Shown here: in pieces, positions 42,948 to 50,855 of the stretch
Numbering within the stretch: position 1 is the first letter of the stretch
Layout: every line of letters starts with the position of its first letter
Source of the DNA: Yinghuangia elevatio
GTDB taxonomy: Bacteria > Actinomycetota > Actinomycetes > Streptomycetales > Streptomycetaceae
Length of the DNA stretch: 64,000 nt
Reading direction: 5' to 3'
NCBI RefSeq assembly: GCF_040649515.1
Contig: NZ_JBEZFP010000035.1
Coordinates: 7,010 to 71,009, forward strand
Program-made: the position numbers and the translations under genes
The notes under the pieces: model-generated
Seen by the model: only the letters and a program-made list of their open reading frames with translations
The model's database searches: none
Told to the model about the DNA's origin: nothing

Positions 42948-45506
42948 ATGGACGCCATGGGACGCGGAAAGCTGCGCATCTACCTGGGCGCCGCCCCCGG
43001 CGTCGGCAAGACGTACGCAATGCTGGGCGAGGGACAGCGCCGCCGGGCCCGCGGCGCGGACGTGGTGGTCGGTCTGATCGAGTGCCACGGACGCCCGCGC
43101 ACGGCGGAGATGCTGGAGGGCCTGGAGGTCGTCCCGCGCCGCGAGATGGCGCACCGGGGATCGGCGTTCACCGAGATGGACGTCGACGCGGTCCTGGCCC
43201 GGCGCCCGAAGGTGGCGCTCATCGACGAGCTCGCCCACACCAACGTGCCCGGCTCGCGCAACGCCAAGCGCTGGCAGGACATCGACGAGATCCTCGACGC
43301 CGGCATCGACGTCATCTCGACCGTCAACATCCAGCACCTCGAATCCCTCAACGACGTCGTCGAGTCGATCACGGGCGTGCCGCAGCGCGAGACCGTGCCG
43401 GACGCCGTCGTACGCCGCGCGAACCAGATCGAACTGGTCGACATGTCACCGGAGGCCCTGCGCCGCCGCATGGCCCACGGCAACGTCTACGCACCCGAGA
43501 AGGTGGACGCGGCGCTGTCCAACTACTTCCGGGTCGGCAACCTCACCGCACTGCGCGAACTCGCGCTCCTGTGGGTCGCCGACCGCGTCGACGAATACCT
43601 CCAGCAGTACCGCGCCGAACACGACATCAGCGCCACCTGGCCCGCCCGCGAGCGCATCGTCGTCGGCCTCACCGGCGGCCCCGAGGGCGGCACGCTCCTG
43701 CGCCGCGCCGCCCGCGTCGCCACGCGCGGGTCCGGCGGCGAACTGCTGGCCGTGTACGTCTCCAAGAGCGACGGCCTCACCGGCGCCTCACCGGAGGCCC
43801 TGGCCCAGCAGCGCGCCCTCGTGGAGTCCCTGGGCGGCACCTTCCACTCGGTGATAGGCGAGGACGTGCCCAGCGCGCTGCTCGACTTCGCACGCGGCGT
43901 CAACGCGACGCAGATCGTGCTCGGCTCCAGCCGCCGCAAGCCGTGGCAGTACATCCTCGGGCCGGGCGTGGGGGCCACTGTCGCGGCCTCGTCGGGCGAC
44001 ATAGACGTGCACATCGTCACGCACGAGCACGCGGGGGTCGGGCGGACGGTACGCGTACCGCGGTCCGCCGTCAGCCGGCGGCGCCTGCTCATCTCCTGGC
44101 TCTTCGCCCTGATCGGCCCGCTGCTCCTGACCATCGTCATGGCGCAGAGCCGCGACCACTTGGGCCTGTCCACCGAGATGCTGCTCTACCTGATGCTGAC
44201 GGTCGGCGTGGCGCTGCTCGGCGGGCTGTGGGCGTCCACCCTGACGGCCGTCATGTCGTCGGTCCTGCTGAACTACTACTTCACGCCGCCACTGCACACG
44301 CTGACCATCCGCGACGCGGAGAACATGTTCGCGCTGGCCGTCTTCGTCCTCGTGGCGCTCTCGGTCGCGTCCGTGGTCGACGTCGCCGCACGGCGCACCC
44401 ACCAGGCCGCGCGCAGCCAGTCCGAGTCCGAGACGCTGAGCTTCCTGGCCGGCAGTGTGCTGCGCGGCGAGCAGGCACTGCCGGCGCTGCTGGAGCGGGT
44501 GCGCGAGGCGTTCGGCATGGAGTCGGTCGCCATGCTGGAGCGGACCGAGCCGCACGGGCCGTGGGCGTGTGTCGGCAGCGTCGGCCCGCATCCGGTGCGC
44601 AAGCCCGAGGAGGCCGACGTCGACGTGCCGGTCTCCGACTCGATGGCCCTCGCCCTGTCGGGCCGCATGCTGCCCGCCGAGGACCGCCGGGTGCTCGGCG
44701 CGTTCGCGGCCCAGGCGGCGGTGGTCCTGGAGCGGCGGCGCCTGGTCGCCGAGGCCGCGGAGGCGCGGCGGCTGGCCGAGGGCAACCGGATCCGCACCGC
44801 GTTGCTCGCGGCGGTGTCGCACGACCTGCGTACGCCGCTCGCCGCGATCAAGGCCAGTGTGTCGTCGCTGCGCTCGGAGGACGTGAGCTGGTCGCCCGAG
44901 GACGAGGCGGAGCTGCTGGCGGCCATCGAGGACGGCGCCGACCGCCTCGACGCGCTGATCGGCAACCTGCTCGACATGAGCCGCCTGCAGACCGGGACCG
45001 TGACCCCGCTCTTCGGCGACGTCGCCCTCGACGAGGTGGTCCCGGGCGCGGTGCTCGGGGTGCCGGAGACCTCCGTCGTCCTGGACGTCCCCGAGACGCT
45101 GCCGACCGTGTGGGCCGATGCCGGGCTCCTGGACCGGGTGCTGGCCAACGTCATCGAGAACGCGGTCAAGCACAATCCGCCGGACCGCCGTGTGCACGTA
45201 CGCGCGGAGGCAGTGCGCGATGGCGTGGAGCTGCGGGTCGTGGACCGCGGCCCGGGGGTGCCCGACGAGGCGAAGGAGCGCATCTTCGAGCCCTTCCAGC
45301 GCTACGGCGACGCCCCGGCGGGCAACGGCGTCGGCCTCGGACTGGCCGTCGCCCGCGGCTTCGCGGAGGCGCTGGGCGGTTCCCTGGCTGCCGAGGACAC
45401 CCCCGGCGGCGGGCTCACGATGGTGCTGACGCTCCGGATGTCCGCCGGCCGCCCGCCGACCGGGCAGGGTGCCGCGAGCGAAGCGCCCGTCCCGGCGGCG
45501 ACATGA
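42948..45506 (+). CDS. kdpD: Sensor histidine kinase KdpD
   Basis: An 852-aa sensor. The N-terminal KdpD domain carries Walker A GAAPGVGKT (14-22) and the Walker B-like VALIDELAHTN. A USP-like domain follows, then four membrane spans near 378-485, a GAF-like region and the kinase core with His625 in VSHDLRTPLAAIK, the N-box NVIENAVKHNPP and VGLGLAVARG. GAGGA lies 5 nt before ATG 42948, which favours it over ATG 42936. It senses K+ limitation and salt, and phosphorylates KdpE. Confidence 0.94.
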   Translation: MDAMGRGKLRIYLGAAPGVGKTYAMLGEGQRRRARGADVVVGLIECHGRPRTAEMLEGLEVVPRREMAHRGSAFTEMDVDAVLARRPKVALIDELAHTNVPGSRNAKRWQDIDEILDAGIDVISTVNIQHLESLNDVVESITGVPQRETVPDAVVRRANQIELVDMSPEALRRRMAHGNVYAPEKVDAALSNYFRVGNLTALRELALLWVADRVDEYLQQYRAEHDISATWPARERIVVGLTGGPEGGTLLRRAARVATRGSGGELLAVYVSKSDGLTGASPEALAQQRALVESLGGTFHSVIGEDVPSALLDFARGVNATQIVLGSSRRKPWQYILGPGVGATVAASSGDIDVHIVTHEHAGVGRTVRVPRSAVSRRRLLISWLFALIGPLLLTIVMAQSRDHLGLSTEMLLYLMLTVGVALLGGLWASTLTAVMSSVLLNYYFTPPLHTLTIRDAENMFALAVFVLVALSVASVVDVAARRTHQAARSQSESETLSFLAGSVLRGEQALPALLERVREAFGMESVAMLERTEPHGPWACVGSVGPHPVRKPEEADVDVPVSDSMALALSGRMLPAEDRRVLGAFAAQAAVVLERRRLVAEAAEARRLAEGNRIRTALLAAVSHDLRTPLAAIKASVSSLRSEDVSWSPEDEAELLAAIEDGADRLDALIGNLLDMSRLQTGTVTPLFGDVALDEVVPGAVLGVPETSVVLDVPETLPTVWADAGLLDRVLANVIENAVKHNPPDRRVHVRAEAVRDGVELRVVDRGPGVPDEAKERIFEPFQRYGDAPAGNGVGLGLAVARGFAEALGGSLAAEDTPGGGLTMVLTLRMSAGRPPTGQGAASEAPVPAAT

Positions 45507-45614
45507 TGCGTCGCACCCGGCGGACCGGGTACCGCAGCAGGACGGGCCAGGGGGCCGGGACGACGGAGGGGCGCGGGTTCGAGGGTTTCGACGGTTTCCT
45601 GAGCACGACTCATA

Positions 45615-45632
45615 GTCGAACAGATATTCGAC
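45615..45632. promoter_or_regulatory. Inverted repeat upstream of kdpE
   Basis: GTCGAA-CAGATA-TTCGAC, a perfect 6-bp inverted repeat with a 6-nt spacer in the 235-bp gap between kdpD and kdpE. The local AT content is raised (GATATTCG), which suggests a separate promoter and operator for kdpE. Confidence 0.35.
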
Positions 45633-45741
45633 ATGGGCGTCGATGCCACGCCGCTGGAATCCCACGAACGAGTGAACACTTCGGTGGCCGCGCAGTCGCG
45701 GACGCCGCGCGAACGGGTTCGGAACGTACGGAGGCAATTCG

Positions 45742-46416
45742 ATGACACGGGTGCTCGTCGTGGACGACGAGCCGCAGATCGTCCGCGCGCTGGCCATCAA
45801 CCTCAAGGCCCGGGGCTACGAGGTCGACACCGCCGCGAACGGCACTCAGGCGCTCGCCGCGGCCGCCGACCACCACCCCGACGTGGTCCTCCTCGACCTC
45901 GGGCTGCCCGATCTGGACGGCGTCGAGGTGATCCGCGGGCTGCGCGGCTGGACCAAGGTGCCGATCATCGTGCTCAGCGCGCGGCAGGCGTCCAACGAGA
46001 AGGTCGCGGCGTTGGACGCGGGTGCCGACGACTACGTCACGAAGCCCTTCGGCATGGACGAACTGCTGGCCAGGCTGCGTGCCGCGGTCCGCCGTTCGAC
46101 CCCCGAGGACGAGGTGCCGGTCGTGGTCACCGAGGCGTTCACCATCGACCTCGCGGCCAAGAAGGCGCACCGCGACGGGGCCGACGTACGCCTGACCCCG
46201 ACCGAGTGGCACCTGCTGGAGGTCCTGGTCCGGCACGCGGGCCGCCTGGTCAGTCAAAAGGCGCTGCTTCAGGAGGTATGGGGCCCGCAGTACGGCACCG
46301 AGACCAACTACCTGCGGGTCTACATGGCCCAGCTCCGCCGCAAGCTGGAGGCGGATCCGTCGCACCCCAGACACCTGCTGACCGAGCCCGGCATGGGGTA
46401 CCGCTTCGAGCCGTGA
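45742..46416 (+). CDS. kdpE: Response regulator KdpE
   Basis: A 224-aa OmpR-family regulator. The receiver has the acidic pair in VVDDEPQ, Asp52 in LLDLGLPD, Ser in VLSARQ and Lys in YVTKPFGMDELLAR (the GMDELLAR run is typical of KdpE). The winged helix is LTPTEWHLLEVLVRHAG...YLRVYMAQLRRKLE...GMGYRFEP. It is separated from kdpD by 235 bp rather than overlapping it, so it may be expressed independently. Confidence 0.94.
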   Translation: MTRVLVVDDEPQIVRALAINLKARGYEVDTAANGTQALAAAADHHPDVVLLDLGLPDLDGVEVIRGLRGWTKVPIIVLSARQASNEKVAALDAGADDYVTKPFGMDELLARLRAAVRRSTPEDEVPVVVTEAFTIDLAAKKAHRDGADVRLTPTEWHLLEVLVRHAGRLVSQKALLQEVWGPQYGTETNYLRVYMAQLRRKLEADPSHPRHLLTEPGMGYRFEP

Positions 46417-46454
46417 CGGGCCGCGGGCGGATCCCGGGTCACGTGTCGACCAGG

Positions 46455-46460
46455 TACCTT
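46455..46460 (+). promoter_or_regulatory. -10 hexamer of a leaderless promoter
   Basis: TACCTT ends 7 nt before ATG 46468; there is no ribosome binding site between them. Confidence 0.5.
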
Positions 46461-46467
46461 TGCGTTC

Positions 46468-46866
46468 ATGAGTGGTGCCACCGGAGTCGAACGCGAGCCG
46501 GGCCGTTTCCGCCGGATGTTCAACCGGCTGACCTCGACCCACGAGGAGCTCGAGGCCGAGGAGCTGCAGCAGGACTGCAGCCGGCTGGGCTGCACGGCCA
46601 TCGGGTCCGTCGTCGAGCGCGACCTCGTCACCGTCGGCGGGACCCTGCGCACGGTCACCTTCCGACCGCGGGCCGGCGTGCCCGCGCTGGAGGCGGAGCT
46701 GTACGACGGGTCCGGCGCCCTGTCGGTCGTCTGGCTCGGCCGACGCCGCATCGCCGGGATAGAGCCCGGCCGCCAGCTGGTCGCCCAAGGCCGTCTCACC
46801 ACGGCCCAGGGCCGCTACGTCCTGTTCAATCCGAAATACGAGCTGCGTCCGGTGGGCAATGGGTGA
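46468..46866 (+). CDS. OB-fold nucleic-acid-binding domain protein
   Basis: A 132-aa protein. A helical N-terminus (FRRMFNRLTSTHEELEAEELQQ) is followed by a five-stranded OB fold from about residue 42 (TAIGSVVERDLVTVGGTLRTVTF) to the end, with LSVVWLGRRRIAGIEPGRQLVAQGRL as the canonical strand 3-4 region. It may bind single-stranded nucleic acid. The gene family is conserved in the mycobacterial block (Rv2694c). It overlaps the DUF3159 start by 8 nt. Confidence 0.86.
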   Translation: MSGATGVEREPGRFRRMFNRLTSTHEELEAEELQQDCSRLGCTAIGSVVERDLVTVGGTLRTVTFRPRAGVPALEAELYDGSGALSVVWLGRRRIAGIEPGRQLVAQGRLTTAQGRYVLFNPKYELRPVGNG

Positions 46867-47746
46867 CCGAGATCTGCGAACCGGTGACGGCTGGGGTGGC
46901 ACGGGCGAGGGCCGGCCGGTGACCGCGGAGGCCGAGCTCCCGCGTCCGGCGAGCGAGGCCGCGTCTCCCGGTTCGGGCGACAGGGCCGCTGACGGACGTA
47001 CGGCGGCCGGCACCGGCGCCGAGGAGAAGGCATTGGACCGGGCGGACGACACCGCGGGCGGGGCGCACGCAGCCCCCGCGGCGGACGGCACCCCGGACAG
47101 CGCCATGTCGCTCGTGGCGGCGTTCGGCGGCGTGCGCGGCATGATCGACATGACCGTCCCCGGACTGGTCTTCGTCGTCGTCTTCACCATCACGCGCACG
47201 ACCGCGACATCGGCGTACGCCGCCGTCGCCGTCGCCGCCGTCCTGGCCGGCATCCGGTTGATGCGCCGCGAGACCCTGATGCACGCGCTCGGCGGGTTCC
47301 TCGGCGTGGCGATCGCCGCCTTCGTGGCCATCAAGTCGGGCAAGGCGGAGAACTTCTACCTGCTGGGCGTGCTGCTGTCCGGCGGCTACGCGGTCGCGTA
47401 CACGGTGTCGATCCTGGTGCGCTGGCCGCTGATCGGCGTCGTGCTCGGGCCGATCCTGGGCGAGAACTTCACGTGGCGGAAGAACCCGGCGCGGGCCGCC
47501 GCGTACACGAAGGCGACCTGGGTGTGGGTCGCGCTGTTCGTGCTGCGCATCGTCGTGCAGGTGCCGCTGTATCTGGCCGACAAGGTGACGTGGCTCGGCG
47601 CCGCCAAGGTGGCGCTCGGGGTACCCCCGTGGCTGGTGGCGATCTACCTGACGTGGCTCATCATGTCGAAGGCGCCGCCGCCGGTGAAGGTGACCTACGA
47701 CGACGACCGGCCATCGGCCACAGGTTCGGAGTCGACCTCCCGCTGA
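46859..47746 (+). CDS. DUF3159 family membrane protein
   Basis: A 295-aa protein. The first 80 residues are Ala/Glu/Gly-rich and disordered, followed by AAFGGVRGMIDMTVPGLVF, the DUF3159 start, and about six membrane spans to residue 280. The motif GENFTWRKNPARAAAYTKATWVW lies between spans. The function is unknown; the family is conserved in actinobacteria and follows the OB-fold gene in mycobacteria too. It ends in a strong terminator. Confidence 0.88.
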   Translation: MGDRDLRTGDGWGGTGEGRPVTAEAELPRPASEAASPGSGDRAADGRTAAGTGAEEKALDRADDTAGGAHAAPAADGTPDSAMSLVAAFGGVRGMIDMTVPGLVFVVVFTITRTTATSAYAAVAVAAVLAGIRLMRRETLMHALGGFLGVAIAAFVAIKSGKAENFYLLGVLLSGGYAVAYTVSILVRWPLIGVVLGPILGENFTWRKNPARAAAYTKATWVWVALFVLRIVVQVPLYLADKVTWLGAAKVALGVPPWLVAIYLTWLIMSKAPPPVKVTYDDDRPSATGSESTSR

Positions 47747-47753
47747 TCAGCAG

Positions 47754-47796
47754 ACAACACTGAACGGCCGCTTGCGAAAGCGGCCGTTCATGTTGT
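47754..47796 (+). terminator. Rho-independent terminator
   Basis: GAACGGCCGCTT pairs with AAGCGGCCGTTC around a short loop, and the stem is extended by ACAACA/TGTTGT after a 2-nt internal loop. It follows the DUF3159 gene after 7 nt. Confidence 0.82.
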
Positions 47797-47891
47797 GTGC
47801 CCGCAAGTCAATTTCCTGACTATTTCCCCGTTCGGCCGTATCCCGGCAACTAGCGTCCTTGTTATGCCTCGTGTGAAAGGAGGCGGGGACG

Positions 47892-49265
47892 GTGGCCGGA
47901 AACGGTGACCTTCGCGCACTGGTCGAAGAGGCCGGTCTGACGAGGCGTGAAATCGCCCGTTGGGTGAACGTGGTGGCCGAGCGCCGGGGGCAACACCTGG
48001 GATGCACCCATACCTCGGTGGCCCGTTGGCTCGACGGTGCCCAACCGCGTTGGCCCATTCCCGAACTGCTGGCCGAGGTTCTCGGCCGGAGGTTGGGATA
48101 CGAACTTACGGTCAGCGACCTGGGCTTGCGGGACCGGCGCCCACCTGCCGCCGACCCTTTCGACGGGTTGAGTGTCGCTCGCACGGTGTCCGATATCCGC
48201 CGCGCCGTGGTCGAGCTGACGGGGAGAGACATGAACCGCCGCAATTTCCTGCTCGGCTCGACGTTCGGAGCCGCGGCCTTTTCGAGCCCGGCTTTGTTCT
48301 GGTCGACGGCGACCGGAGCGGAACCCGAACCGATGGAGCACGGCGGCAGCGGCCGGGTGCGCGAGGCGGATGTGGAGCGCATCCGCCAGACCGTCGTCAT
48401 GTTCCGCAAGCTCGACCGCGCCCAGGGCGGCGGCGACTTGCGCGACACCGTGGTCAACCACCTCAACGGCGTCGCCCGGACCAAGCTGTCCGGGTCGTAC
48501 GGCGACGACGTCGGGCGCGGCCTCTTCCGTGCGGTGGCGGAACTGACCGAGCTGGTCGGCTGGTTGTCGTTCGACTCGGGGCGGCACGCGCTCGCGCAGC
48601 GGTACCACATCCAGGCGCTGCGGCTCGCGCAGGCGGCCGACGACCGGGCGTACGGCGCCTATGTCATGGCCAACATGGCCTGCCAGGCCGTCTACCTCGG
48701 GCACGGCTGGGAGGCCGTGCAACTCGCGCGCGCCGCCCAGCAGGGCGCGCGCGGCTCGCTGACGCACCGGGGCCAGGCACTGGTCCTGGCGATGGAGGCG
48801 CGCGGCCATGCGGCGCTCAGCGACGAGCGCGCGTGCGTCGAGGCGCTGAGCGCCGCGGAACGCAGCCTCGACGCCGCGGACGGCGACGACGACCCGGCCT
48901 GGTGCCAGTACTTCGACAAGGCCGAGCTGATCCACGAGTTCGCGCACTGCCACCGCGACCTGCGGCTGCCGCGCGCGACCCAGGAGTTCGCGAACGAGGC
49001 CATAGGGCTTCGGACGGACGGCTACACCCGCCGCTGCGCGCAGGACACGACGTTCATGGCGGCGGCGCACCTGGAGGAGGGCGACCTCGACCAGGCGTGC
49101 GCCAAGGCGTCCGAGGCGCTGGACATCGCGAGCCGGCTCAACTCGTCGCAGTGCAACGACTTCCTGCGCGAGTTCCGCACCCGGCTGCACCCGCACGAGC
49201 GCGAGCCCGTGGTCCGCGAGTTCAGCGAGCGCGCCGAGGAGCTGTACGCCGGGATGGCCGTGTGA
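47892..49265 (+). CDS. NsdA-like regulatory protein with HTH and TPR-type repeats
   Basis: A 457-aa protein. The N-terminal 90 residues form a helix-turn-helix domain (LTRREIARWVN...TSVARWLDGAQPRWPIP) as in the Streptomyces sporulation/antibiotic repressor NsdA. A twin-arginine-like stretch DMNRRNFLLGSTFGAAAFS follows near 115-133, then about 300 residues of helical TPR-like repeats (YHIQALRLAQAADDRAYGAYV and so on). The RRNFLLG stretch is internal, so export is unlikely; similar stretches recur in the family. GGAGG lies 10 nt upstream of the GTG. It probably represses development or secondary metabolism, by family analogy. Confidence 0.75.
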   Translation: MAGNGDLRALVEEAGLTRREIARWVNVVAERRGQHLGCTHTSVARWLDGAQPRWPIPELLAEVLGRRLGYELTVSDLGLRDRRPPAADPFDGLSVARTVSDIRRAVVELTGRDMNRRNFLLGSTFGAAAFSSPALFWSTATGAEPEPMEHGGSGRVREADVERIRQTVVMFRKLDRAQGGGDLRDTVVNHLNGVARTKLSGSYGDDVGRGLFRAVAELTELVGWLSFDSGRHALAQRYHIQALRLAQAADDRAYGAYVMANMACQAVYLGHGWEAVQLARAAQQGARGSLTHRGQALVLAMEARGHAALSDERACVEALSAAERSLDAADGDDDPAWCQYFDKAELIHEFAHCHRDLRLPRATQEFANEAIGLRTDGYTRRCAQDTTFMAAAHLEEGDLDQACAKASEALDIASRLNSSQCNDFLREFRTRLHPHEREPVVREFSERAEELYAGMAV

Positions 49266-49331
49266 GCGCGGCCCACGCGCCCGTACACGTCGCCGCGAGG
49301 CAGCTCACCGCGAGACATCTCGCGAGGCACC

Positions 49332-49991
49332 TCACCGCGAGGACAGCAGGTCCTCCAGCTCCTCCTCGCGGTCCGGTGCGGCCACGAACAGCAGTTCGTC
49401 GCCCGCCTCCAGCGAGTCGTCCTTGCTCGGCACCAGCACGCGGCCCTCGCGGATGATCGTCACCAGCGCGGTGTCCACCGGCCACGCGACGTCGCCGACG
49501 CGCGTGCCGACCAGCGGCGTGTCCTCCGGGAGGGTCAGCTCGACGAGGTTCGCGTCGCCCTGGCTGAAGCGCATGAGCCGCACCAGGTCGCCGACGCTGA
49601 CCGCCTCCTCGACCAGGGCGGACATCAGGCGCGGCGTGGACACCGCGACGTCCACCCCCCACGCCTCGTTGAACAGCCACTCGTTCTTCGGGTTGTTGAC
49701 GCGCGCGACCACGCGCGGCACGCCGTACTCGGTCTTGGCGAGCAGCGACACGACGAGGTTGACCTTGTCGTCGCCGGTCGCCGCGATGACCACGTTGCAG
49801 CGTTGCAACGCGGCCTCGTCCAGCGACGAGATCTCGCACGCGTCGGCCAGCAGCCATTCGGCCTGCGGGACCGACTCGACCTTGATGGCCTCGGGGGTCT
49901 TGTCGATGAGCAGGACCTCGTGGCCGTTCTCCAGGAGCTCGCCTGCGATGGAACGGCCGACCGCGCCCGCACCGGCGATCGCGACGCGCAT
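49332..49991 (-). CDS. TrkA/RCK potassium-channel regulatory subunit (CeoC-like)
   Basis: A 219-aa RCK protein. The N-terminal Rossmann domain has GAGAVGRSIAGELL and the acidic VLLIDKTP that binds a nucleotide. The C-terminal TrkA-C domain starts near residue 140 (LVELTLPEDTPLVGTRVGDV). The start overlaps the stop of the upstream trkA gene by 1 nt (TGATG). It regulates a K+ transporter in response to NAD(H), ATP or c-di-AMP. It is the second gene of the pair, as in mycobacterial ceoB-ceoC. Confidence 0.9.
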   Translation of the reverse strand: MRVAIAGAGAVGRSIAGELLENGHEVLLIDKTPEAIKVESVPQAEWLLADACEISSLDEAALQRCNVVIAATGDDKVNLVVSLLAKTEYGVPRVVARVNNPKNEWLFNEAWGVDVAVSTPRLMSALVEEAVSVGDLVRLMRFSQGDANLVELTLPEDTPLVGTRVGDVAWPVDTALVTIIREGRVLVPSKDDSLEAGDELLFVAAPDREEELEDLLSSR

Positions 49992-50653
49992 CAGTTGGCC
50001 TCCGGGGCCTTCTCGAAGGCCGCCTCGACGGCGGCCACATCGGCCTGCTGCATGATCACGTGCACCAGGTCGCCCTCCTGGAGGACGGTGTCGGGGCCGG
50101 GCAGGATGCCCTCGCCCAGGCGCGTGAGGAACGCGACGCGCGCACCGGACGCCTGTTCCAGGCCGGACAGCCGGTGCCCCACCCACTGCGGGTTGACGTG
50201 CACCTCGGCGAGCTGCACGCTGCCGCTCGGGTCACGCCACAGCGGCTCGGCGCCGCTCGGCAGCAGACGCCGCAGCATCTGGTCCGCGGTCCAGCGCACG
50301 GTGGCCACGGTCGGGATGCCGAGGCGCTGGTACACCTCTGCACGCCGGGGGTCGTAGATACGTGCGACCACGTTCTCGACGCCGAACGTCTCGCGGGCCA
50401 CCCGCGCGGCGATGATGTTCGAGTTGTCGCCGCTGCTGACCGCGGCGAACGCACCCGCCTCTTCGATACCGGCGGCGCGCAGCGTGTCCTGGTCGAAGCC
50501 GACGCCGGTGACGCGGCGGCCGGAGAAGTGGGAGCCGAGCCGGCGGAACGACGTCGCGTCCCGGTCGACCACGGCGACCGAATGTCCCAGTTCCTCCAGG
50601 GTCTGCGCGAGCGTGGATCCCACGCGCCCGCATCCCATGATGACGATGTGCAC
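49991..50653 (-). CDS. TrkA/RCK potassium-channel regulatory subunit (CeoB-like)
   Basis: A 220-aa RCK protein with Rossmann motif GCGRVGSTLAQTLEELG, the acidic VAVVDRD and a TrkA-C domain (VQLAEVHVNPQWVGHRLSGLE). No TrkH/KtrB membrane partner is encoded nearby. The divergent KimA-like transporter starts about 200 bp away and is the obvious candidate partner or co-regulated system, as in the mycobacterial Rv2690c-ceoB-ceoC arrangement. Confidence 0.9.
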   Translation of the reverse strand: MHIVIMGCGRVGSTLAQTLEELGHSVAVVDRDATSFRRLGSHFSGRRVTGVGFDQDTLRAAGIEEAGAFAAVSSGDNSNIIAARVARETFGVENVVARIYDPRRAEVYQRLGIPTVATVRWTADQMLRRLLPSGAEPLWRDPSGSVQLAEVHVNPQWVGHRLSGLEQASGARVAFLTRLGEGILPGPDTVLQEGDLVHVIMQQADVAAVEAAFEKAPEAN

Positions 50654-50842
50654 GGCCGTCCTTCCGGCGTTTGTCGCTGATGTCCGCGTTGGTGGCTGCT
50701 CAGGTGCAATGCACCTCTGCGGCCTGCCACCAGGGTGACAGACGTTTTGGCGACGTTACACGCGGGAGGTGACGAGAACCCGGCAGGCGTACGGAATGAT
50801 CCGATCACGGCGGGCCCCGGCGTGTGGGCAACCTGCGCAGCG

Positions 50843-50848
50843 TACGAT
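50843..50848 (+). promoter_or_regulatory. -10 hexamer of a leaderless promoter
   Basis: TACGAT, four of six matches to TATAAT, ends 7 nt before GTG 50856. Confidence 0.5.
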
Positions 50849-50855
50849 CGCCCGC

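Noticed and set aside
48246..48300. Tat signal peptide defining a separate secreted protein start within the NsdA-like gene
   Set aside because: The reading frame and the conserved HTH upstream are continuous, and no ribosome binding site precedes the internal ATG.
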